Assembly (NCBI GenBank): GCA_035763085.1
Contig: DASUBV010000067.1
Span: 1 to 11,077, forward strand
Direction: 5' to 3'
Origin: DASUBV01 sp035763085
GTDB lineage: Bacteria; Actinomycetota; Actinomycetes; Streptosporangiales; Streptosporangiaceae
DNA: 11,077 nucleotides
A model generated the notes under the pieces. The model had not been told where the DNA came from. It was given only the letters and a program-made list of their open reading frames with translations, and ran no database searches. A program made the position numbers and the translations under genes. How positions within the stretch are numbered: position 1 is the stretch's first letter; every line of letters begins with the position of its first letter. This document shows, in pieces, positions 6,777 to 11,077 of the stretch.

Positions 6777-8294
6777 ATGAGCGTGCGCCGGGTGATGGGG
6801 ATCGAGACCGAGTACGGCATTGCCGTGCCCGGCCAGCCTGGGGCCAACGCGATGGTCAGCTCCTCGCAGGTGGTCAACGCCTACCAGGCGGCGACCGCCG
6901 CGCGGGCCCGGCGGGCCCGCTGGGACTTCGAGGAGGAGAACCCGCTGCGCGATGCGCGGGGGTTTGACCTGGCCAGGGAGGCCGCGGACTCCTCGCAGCT
7001 GACCGACGAGGACCTGGGCCTGGCCAACGTCATCCTGACCAACGGGGCCCGGCTGTACGTCGACCACGCGCACCCGGAGTACTCGGCCCCGGAGTGCACG
7101 AACCCGATGGATGCCCTGTTGTGGGACAAGGCGGGCGAGCGGGTCATGGCCGAGGCGGCGGCACGGGCGGCGGCCACGCCCGGCGGCCCGGCGATTCAGC
7201 TCTACAAGAACAACACCGACAACAAGGGCGCCTCTTACGGCTGCCACGAGAACTACCTGATGAACCGGGCGACTCCGTTCGCGGACATCGTCCGGCACCT
7301 GACCCCGTTCTTCGTCTCCCGCCAGGTCGTGTGCGGGGCCGGCCGGGTCGGCCGCGGCGCCGACGGCCGGGAGGAGGGCTTCCAGATCAGCCAGCGGGCC
7401 GACTTCTTCGAGGTCGAGGTTGGCCTGGAGACCACGCTGAAGCGGCCGATCATCAACACCCGCGATGAGCCGCACGCCGACCCGGAGAAGTACCGGCGGC
7501 TGCACGTCATCATCGGCGACGCCAACATGAGCGAGGTCTCCACCTACCTCAAGCTGGGCACGACCGCGCTGGTGCTGGCGATGATCGAGGACCGGTTCCT
7601 GGCCGGCGACCTGTCGGTGGAATCACCGGTCGCCGAGCTGCGCGCGATCTCGCACGACCCGTCCTGCAAGCACCTGGTGATGCTGCGCGACGGCCGCCGG
7701 ATGACGGCCGTGCAGCTGCAGATGGAGTACCTGGAGCTGGCCCGCAAGTACACCGAGGACAAGTACGGCGCCGACGTGGACGAGGCCACCGCCGACGTCC
7801 TGGACCGCTGGGAGAACCTGCTCACCCGGCTGGCCGATGACCCGATGCAGGCCGCGCGCGAGATCGACTGGGTGACCAAGCTGGAGATCCTGGAGGGCTA
7901 CCGGTCCAGGGACGGGTTGTCCTGGAACCACCCCCGGCTGCAGCTGGTCGACCTGCAGTACTCCGACGTGCGCCCCGAGCGCGGCCTGTACAACCGGCTG
8001 GCGGCCCGCGGCCGGGTGGCCCGCCTGGTGGATGAGGACGCGATTGAGCGGGCCATGCTGGAGCCTCCTGAGGACACCCGGGCGTTCTTCCGGGGCCGGT
8101 GCCTGCGCCAGTACCCCGAGTCCGTGGCGGCCGCCTCCTGGGACTCGGTGATCTTCGACATCCCCGGCCGGGAGTCGCTGCAGCGGGTGCCGACCCTGGA
8201 GCCGCTGCGCGGCACCAGGGCGCACGTGGGCGAGCTGCTGGACCGCTGCCGCACGGCCGGTGACCTGGTCTCCGCGCTGACCGGCAGGGACTAG
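6777..8294 (+). CDS. dop: Pup deamidase/depupylase Dop
   Basis: 505-residue enzyme of the carboxylate-amine ligase-like fold shared with PafA and glutamine synthetase. With bound ATP it converts the C-terminal Gln of Pup to Glu so that PafA can ligate it, and it also removes Pup from target lysines. Seen: N-terminal GIETEYGI (8-15) with metal/ATP ligand E10, the Dop-loop region (about 37-75, Arg then Asp/Glu rich) that separates Dop from PafA, VDHAHPEYS with D96 matching the catalytic Asp of Dop, NNTDNKGASYGCHENYL, and DPSCKHL with WVTKLEIL in the C-terminal half. The assignment to Dop and not PafA rests on the loop, on adjacency to pup and on Pup ending in GGQ. It precedes pup by 170 nt, with a hairpin and a new promoter between them. 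Confidence 0.95.
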   Translation: MSVRRVMGIETEYGIAVPGQPGANAMVSSSQVVNAYQAATAARARRARWDFEEENPLRDARGFDLAREAADSSQLTDEDLGLANVILTNGARLYVDHAHPEYSAPECTNPMDALLWDKAGERVMAEAAARAAATPGGPAIQLYKNNTDNKGASYGCHENYLMNRATPFADIVRHLTPFFVSRQVVCGAGRVGRGADGREEGFQISQRADFFEVEVGLETTLKRPIINTRDEPHADPEKYRRLHVIIGDANMSEVSTYLKLGTTALVLAMIEDRFLAGDLSVESPVAELRAISHDPSCKHLVMLRDGRRMTAVQLQMEYLELARKYTEDKYGADVDEATADVLDRWENLLTRLADDPMQAAREIDWVTKLEILEGYRSRDGLSWNHPRLQLVDLQYSDVRPERGLYNRLAARGRVARLVDEDAIERAMLEPPEDTRAFFRGRCLRQYPESVAAASWDSVIFDIPGRESLQRVPTLEPLRGTRAHVGELLDRCRTAGDLVSALTGRD

Positions 8295-8309
8295 TCCGGG
8301 CCGCTGCGG

Positions 8310-8336
8310 GCCGCCAGCGGGGTCAGCTGGCGCGGC
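8310..8336 (+). terminator. Candidate terminator after dop
   Basis: GCCAGC (8313-8318) pairs with GCTGGC (8326-8331) across a 7-nt loop; after a two-base bulge (8332-8333) the stem continues for 3 bp (8310-8312 with 8334-8336). It begins about 15 nt after the dop stop. Weak evidence without a T-tract. Confidence 0.25.
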
Positions 8337-8390
8337 TGCGGCGGGTCAGGGCCGCAAATCGCGGAACGATACCGATCCCGCCCGGCAGGA

Positions 8391-8422
8391 TTGACCGGGG
8401 CACGCGAGGGCGAGGATAGCGT
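8391..8422 (+). promoter_or_regulatory. Candidate pup promoter
   Basis: TTGACC (8391-8396) is a good -35. A -10 follows as GATAGC (8415-8420, 18 nt spacing) or TAGCGT (8417-8422, 20 nt). The leader would be about 35-40 nt and carries a CGGTAACCG palindrome (8435-8443) before the RBS. The exact -10 is uncertain. Confidence 0.4.
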
Positions 8423-8451
8423 TGAGACTGTGGGCGGTAACCGCGGATCCA

Positions 8452-8457
8452 CGGAGG
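8452..8457 (+). promoter_or_regulatory. Ribosome binding site of pup
   Basis: CGGAGG, 7 nt before the ATG at 8465. It favours this start over the TTG two codons earlier. Confidence 0.7.
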
Positions 8458-8464
8458 TTTGAGT

Positions 8465-8674
8465 ATGGCGACGAAGGACACCGGAGGCCAGCGGCAGACG
8501 TCCCGGCGTACCGAGGAAGAGCAGGAGACCGACGCGCAGGCTGGCGAGGACGTCCGGGAGCGGCAGGACAAGCTGACCGACGACGTCGACGCGATCCTCG
8601 ACGAGATTGACGAGGTCCTCGAGGAGAACGCGGAGGAGTTTGTCCGTTCATACGTGCAAAAAGGCGGTCAGTGA
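8465..8674 (+). CDS. pup: Prokaryotic ubiquitin-like protein Pup
   Basis: 69-residue, largely disordered, very acidic tag that is attached through its C-terminal residue to lysines of proteins to be degraded. The sequence ends VRSYVQKGGQ, so it is the Gln form that needs Dop before PafA can use it. Residues about 38-60 (KLTDDVDAILDEIDEVLEEN) are the segment that becomes helical when bound to the ARC coiled coils; the first 30 residues are polar and would thread into the ATPase pore. Lysines are few (4, 36, 66). Length is usual for the family (60-70). The start is set by CGGAGG. Two hairpins follow directly, separating it from prcB. Confidence 0.97.
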   Translation: MATKDTGGQRQTSRRTEEEQETDAQAGEDVRERQDKLTDDVDAILDEIDEVLEENAEEFVRSYVQKGGQ

Positions 8675-8686
8675 CCGTTTCGGGCG

Positions 8687-8745
8687 GGCGGGCGACAAGC
8701 CCGCCGGCAGCCGCGCGGCGCCCTGGCGGCGGGCGCCGCGGCTGC
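8687..8745 (+). terminator. Tandem hairpins between pup and prcB
   Basis: First hairpin: GGCGGGC (8687-8693) with GCCCGCC (8699-8705), 5-nt loop, starting 12 nt after the pup stop. Second: 8707-8723 with 8731-8745, 15 pairs with a 2-nt bulge and a 7-nt loop, followed by GATTTC. Together they probably end or attenuate the pup transcript ahead of the prcB promoter. Confidence 0.5.
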
Positions 8746-8796
8746 GATTTCACTGACAGCCGATCTTCTGGCCGCCGAAGCGGCGCGGGCGCGCAG

Positions 8797-8802
8797 TAGG
8801 GT
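8797..8802 (+). promoter_or_regulatory. -10 box of prcBA
   Basis: TAGGGT inside GTAGGGTC, the same octamer as at arc. A start near 8809 gives a leader of about 27 nt with the prcB RBS. No clear -35. Confidence 0.4.
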
Positions 8803-8821
8803 CGTGGCAGCGCTCTCAACC

Positions 8822-8828
8822 GGAAGGA
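8822..8828 (+). promoter_or_regulatory. Ribosome binding site of prcB
   Basis: GGAAGGA, 7 nt before the GTG at 8836; it supports the long propeptide form of PrcB. Confidence 0.65.
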
Positions 8829-8835
8829 CTCGCGG

Positions 8836-9720
8836 GTGGCCCCTGACTTTGACGGCCGGCGGCTGCCGGCCATCGCCCCGTCGGCGCATTTCCTCACCGC
8901 CGGAACGTCATCGTTCTCGGATTTCCTGACCATGGCCGCGCCTGGCCTGCTGCCGGGCCGGCCGGCCGCGGCCGGCGCCGGGATGCCCGCGGGCGCGCCG
9001 GAGCTGCCGCACGGCACCACGATCGTCGCGGCGCTGTGCGAGGGCGGCGTGGTCATGGCCGGCGACCGGCGGGCCACCGCGGGCAGCATGATCGCTCAGC
9101 GCGACATCGAGAAGGTGTACCGCAGCGACGAGTTCTCCTGCATCGGCATGTCCGGCGTGGCCGGCATCGGCATCGACCTGATCCGGCTGTTCCAGGTTGA
9201 GCTGGAGCATTACGAGAAGCTCGAGGGCCGCACGCTGTCGCTGGAGGGCAAGGCCAACCGGCTGGCCGGCCTGGTCCGGGGCAACCTGATGGGCGCCATG
9301 CAGGGCCTGGTCGCGGTGCCGCTGTTCGCCGGGTTCGACGAGGACCTCGAGGCCGGCCGGATCTTCGGCTACGACGTGGCAGGCGGCCGGTACGAGGAGC
9401 ACCGGTTCCACTCCATCGGGTCGGGCTCGGTGTTCGCCCGCGGCGCGCTGAAGAAGCTCTACCGGGATGGCATGTCCCCCGCTGACACGGCGCTGGCCTG
9501 CATGCAGGCGCTGTACGACGCGGCCGACGACGACTCGGCGACCGGCGGCCCGGACGTCTCCCGGCGCATCTACCCGATCATCGCCACCGTCACCGCCGAC
9601 GGCTTCGAGCGGATGCCCGACGATCAGGCCGCCAGCCTGGCCGAGTCGGTCGTGGACGGGCGGATGCGCCGCCCGGACGGGCCGGCCGCGCCGCTGGAGG
9701 AGCCGCCCGCCGGCGGGTAG
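8836..9720 (+). CDS. prcB: 20S proteasome beta subunit PrcB
   Basis: 294-residue precursor of the catalytic subunit, an N-terminal threonine hydrolase that forms the two inner rings of the 20S core. A 60-residue propeptide (1-60) ends PELPHG; self-cleavage before TTIVAA would expose Thr61. The other active-site residues fit the family: D77 (Asp17 of the mature chain) in VMAGDRRAT and K93 (Lys33) in IEKVYR. The Ntn fold continues with GMSGVAGIGID and the FGYDVAGG and SIGSGSVFARGALK strands. The C-terminus (about 275-294) is a Pro/Ala-rich tail. GTG start chosen by its RBS. Unlike the overlapping prcB-prcA pair in Mycobacterium, a 60-nt gap with its own RBS precedes prcA. Confidence 0.97.
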   Translation: MAPDFDGRRLPAIAPSAHFLTAGTSSFSDFLTMAAPGLLPGRPAAAGAGMPAGAPELPHGTTIVAALCEGGVVMAGDRRATAGSMIAQRDIEKVYRSDEFSCIGMSGVAGIGIDLIRLFQVELEHYEKLEGRTLSLEGKANRLAGLVRGNLMGAMQGLVAVPLFAGFDEDLEAGRIFGYDVAGGRYEEHRFHSIGSGSVFARGALKKLYRDGMSPADTALACMQALYDAADDDSATGGPDVSRRIYPIIATVTADGFERMPDDQAASLAESVVDGRMRRPDGPAAPLEEPPAGG

Positions 9721-9764
9721 CGCGCCGGACCCAGGGCCAGCAGAACTGACCACCACCTCGACGT

Positions 9765-9770
9765 AAGGAC
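9765..9770 (+). promoter_or_regulatory. Ribosome binding site of prcA
   Basis: AAGGAC, 10 nt before the GTG at 9781. The upstream GTG at 9772 is 1 nt away and cannot use it. Confidence 0.55.
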
Positions 9771-9780
9771 AGTGCCAGCG

Positions 9781-10680
9781 GTGTCGATGCCCTTCTACGT
9801 ATCGCCCGAGCAGGCGATGAAGGACAAGGCGGACTACGCGCGCAAGGCAATCACGCGTGGCCGCAGCGGGGTCGTGATCGAGTGCGACGCCGGCATCCTG
9901 TTCGTCTCGCCCAACCCCTCGCGCGCGCTGCACAAGTTCAGCGAGCTCTATGACCGGATCGCGTTCGCCGCGGCCGGCCGCTACAACGAGTTCGAGCGGC
10001 TGCGGCAGGCGGGCGTGCGCTACGCGGACCTGACCGGCTACCAGTACGACCGCCAGGACGTCACCGCCCGCGGGCTGGCCAACTGGTATGCCCAGGTGCT
10101 GGGCACGATCTTCACCGAGAGCAACAAGCCCCTGGAGGTGGAGATCGTCGTCGCCGAGGTGGGCGAGAGCGCGGGGCAGGACCAGATCTACCGGATCACC
10201 TTCGACGGGACCGTCACCGACGAGCACAACTTCCTGGTCATGGGCGGCCAGGCCGACCAGGTGGCCGCGGTCGTGCGGGAACGCTACTCCGACGGCATGA
10301 GCCTGGCCGGCGCGATGCAGGTCGCCGTCGAGGCACTCGCGGGCCAGGGTGGCAACGGCCAGGGCAACGGCGCCGAGCCGGCGGAGATCTCCGGCGCCCA
10401 GTTCGAGGTGGCCGTCCTGGACCGGTCCCGGTCCCACCGCACCTTCCGCCGCCTGACCGGCGCGCGCCTGGAGGCCCTGCTGGCCGAGGCCAGGCCGGCG
10501 AAGGGCGGCAAGTCCGGCGCCTCCGGCGGCGCGGCCTCCTCGGGTGCCTCAGCAGGCCCGGGCGGTAACGCGGGCGGGGCCGGCAAGGGCGGCGAGTCCG
10601 GCAAGGGCCCCGGCGACTCCGGCAAGGACGGTAACTCCGGCAAGGGCTCCGGCAGCTCCGGGGACAAGCCCTCCGCCTAG
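9781..10680 (+). CDS. prcA: 20S proteasome alpha subunit PrcA with long Gly/Ser/Lys tail
   Basis: 299-residue structural subunit forming the outer gating rings of the 20S core, where ARC docks. The N-terminus MSMPFYVSPEQAMKDKADYARK matches the conserved gate and H0 helix region, which supports GTG at 9781 over 9772. The body (about 25-235) has the usual RGRSGVVIECDAGILFV, the helix HKFSELYDRIAFAAAGRYNEFE, and TFRRLTGARLEALL at the end. From about residue 238 the chain continues as a low-complexity tail of some 60 residues, Gly/Ser rich with repeated SGK units (274-276, 280-282, 286-288). Mycobacterial PrcA is about 248 residues, so the tail is an extension. A 9-bp hairpin starts directly after the stop codon. 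Confidence 0.96.
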   Translation: MSMPFYVSPEQAMKDKADYARKAITRGRSGVVIECDAGILFVSPNPSRALHKFSELYDRIAFAAAGRYNEFERLRQAGVRYADLTGYQYDRQDVTARGLANWYAQVLGTIFTESNKPLEVEIVVAEVGESAGQDQIYRITFDGTVTDEHNFLVMGGQADQVAAVVRERYSDGMSLAGAMQVAVEALAGQGGNGQGNGAEPAEISGAQFEVAVLDRSRSHRTFRRLTGARLEALLAEARPAKGGKSGASGGAASSGASAGPGGNAGGAGKGGESGKGPGDSGKDGNSGKGSGSSGDKPSA

Positions 10681-10705
10681 CCCGCTGCCACGGCCGGGCA
10701 GCGGG
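10681..10705 (+). terminator. Terminator after prcA
   Basis: Perfect 9-bp stem CCCGCTGCC (10681-10689) / GGCAGCGGG (10697-10705), 7-nt loop, abutting the stop codon. A second hairpin of 8 bp (10759-10766 with 10773-10780) follows. No T-tract, but the position right after the last proteasome gene is convincing. Confidence 0.5.
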
Positions 10706-10820
10706 CCCGCCAGCCCGCCTGCGCGGGCCGCCTTGCGGCCGTGCTGGGCGCGGCGCAGCGCCGCCGAGACTCCGGCGGCGGCCGCTTCCTGCCTGCGGTG
10801 ATGCCGGCTATCCGGGAATA

Positions 10821-10848
10821 ACGCCACCCCGGGATGCCGCTGTGGCGT
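10821..10848. promoter_or_regulatory. Inverted repeat ACGCCAC-N14-GTGGCGT
   Basis: Perfect 7-bp arms (10821-10827, 10842-10848) in an AT-richer patch, about 55 bp before the -10 box at 10904. It could be an operator of the downstream gene or part of a hairpin. No regulator is known from the window. Confidence 0.3.
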
Positions 10849-10903
10849 ATCTGCCGCGCGGCACGGCGCCAGGCGCACTGGCCGGGCCGGCCAGGCCCCG
10901 ATG

Positions 10904-10909
10904 TAATGT
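10904..10909 (+). promoter_or_regulatory. -10 box before the small ORF and aldehyde dehydrogenase gene
   Basis: TAATGT, a good TANNNT match, 6 nt before the ATG at 10916. Transcription would start on that ATG, giving a leader of 44 nt before the dehydrogenase GTG. Confidence 0.45.
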
Positions 10910-10915
10910 CAGGGA

Positions 10916-10963
10916 ATGCGCAGCCCGCCGGGCGGCCGCAGGGTTACTGGGAGGACAACGTGA
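10916..10963 (+). CDS. Possible leaderless 15-codon upstream ORF
   Basis: ATG at 10916 opens MRSPPGGRRVTGRTT and stops with TGA at 10961-10963, which overlaps the GTG start (10960) of the next gene. It has the TANNNT-6nt-start spacing of the leaderless genes in this window. The peptide has four Arg and no Cys, and resembles no leader peptide I recognise. The overlap would allow translational coupling. It may be accidental, as the short frame alone proves nothing. Confidence 0.35.
   Translation: MRSPPGGRRVTGRTT
10950..10954 (+). promoter_or_regulatory. Ribosome binding site of the aldehyde dehydrogenase gene
   Basis: GGAGG, 5 nt before the GTG at 10960, inside the small ORF. Confidence 0.6.
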
Positions 10964-11077
10964 GCGCCGACCTGGCATCTATCGCGGGTGTGGACGCGCC
11001 GACCGGGCTGCTGGTCGGCGGGGAGTGGTCGCCCGGCCGCCGGGGCGTCCTGCCGGTCCTGGACCCCGCGACCGAGC
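10960..11077 (+). CDS. Aldehyde dehydrogenase family protein, N-terminus only
   Basis: Only 39 codons are present before the window ends. The reading LLVGGEWSPGRRGVLPVLDPATE fits the conserved start of NAD(P)-dependent aldehyde dehydrogenases (a G-x-W followed by a short loop and DPATE), with succinate-semialdehyde dehydrogenases among the closest in style. The catalytic Cys and Glu lie beyond the edge, so substrate and even subfamily remain open. The GTG start has GGAGG 5 nt upstream. It has its own promoter, is separated from prcA by hairpins, and is probably unrelated to the proteasome pathway. Confidence 0.65.
   Translation, partial: MSADLASIAGVDAPTGLLVGGEWSPGRRGVLPVLDPATE

Noticed and set aside
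4824..7505. 893-codon open frame on the minus strand opposite arc and dop
   Set aside because: It is a GC-driven mirror of two certain genes; the product is Leu/Gly/Val/Asp low complexity without motifs, and there is no start signal.
9772..9780. GTG at 9772 as the prcA start
   Set aside because: The RBS is 1 nt away, and the conserved gate sequence begins with the GTG at 9781.
8908..10437. 509-codon open frame on the minus strand opposite prcB and prcA
   Set aside because: Same explanation: a shadow frame of certain proteasome genes.

Overview
The window is very GC-rich DNA from an actinomycete: GC-dominated third codon positions, GTG starts, TAGNNT -10 boxes and a bacterial 20S proteasome with the Pup system. 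The exact genus cannot be read from the sequence. The gene order resembles the proteasome loci of Streptomyces, Streptosporangiales relatives and Mycobacterium, in which a RecB-like nuclease and the tRNA methyltransferase TrmI also sit beside the proteasome genes.

Left part, minus strand (1-2455): the ATP-binding subunit of a DrrA-like ABC exporter runs off the left edge. It carries two apparent single-base frameshifts, about 60 bases apart. Upstream of it are a structured leader of about 250 nt and a promoter overlaid by a tandem 21-bp-spaced repeat. Next comes a RecB/Cas4-like PD-(D/E)XK nuclease with four cysteines placed as in Fe-S nucleases.

Middle and right, plus strand (2637-10680): a site-2 protease (M50) with a CBS-like C-terminus, tRNA (adenine-58-N1)-methyltransferase TrmI, the proteasomal AAA ATPase ARC/Mpa, Dop, Pup, PrcB and PrcA. 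They work as one pathway. Dop converts the terminal Gln of Pup to Glu and can also remove Pup from targets. Pup is the degradation tag. ARC recognises Pup through its coiled coils, unfolds the substrate, and docks by its C-terminal QYL motif on the PrcA/PrcB barrel, whose PrcB Thr61 does the cutting. The Pup ligase PafA is not in the window.

Right edge (10916-11077): a possible leaderless 15-codon upstream ORF whose stop overlaps the GTG start of an aldehyde dehydrogenase gene cut by the window end.

Expression signals: four genes (recB-like, M50, trmI, dop) and the small ORF have a TANNNT box exactly 6-7 nt before the start codon and no usable ribosome binding site, so they look leaderless. 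The abc, arc, pup, prcB, prcA and aldehyde dehydrogenase genes have Shine-Dalgarno sites. Hairpins lie after most genes, so the cluster looks like several transcription units, not one operon. I saw no wholly new system. The main points for a second look are the abc control region, the leaderless small ORF, the PrcA tail and the abc frameshifts.
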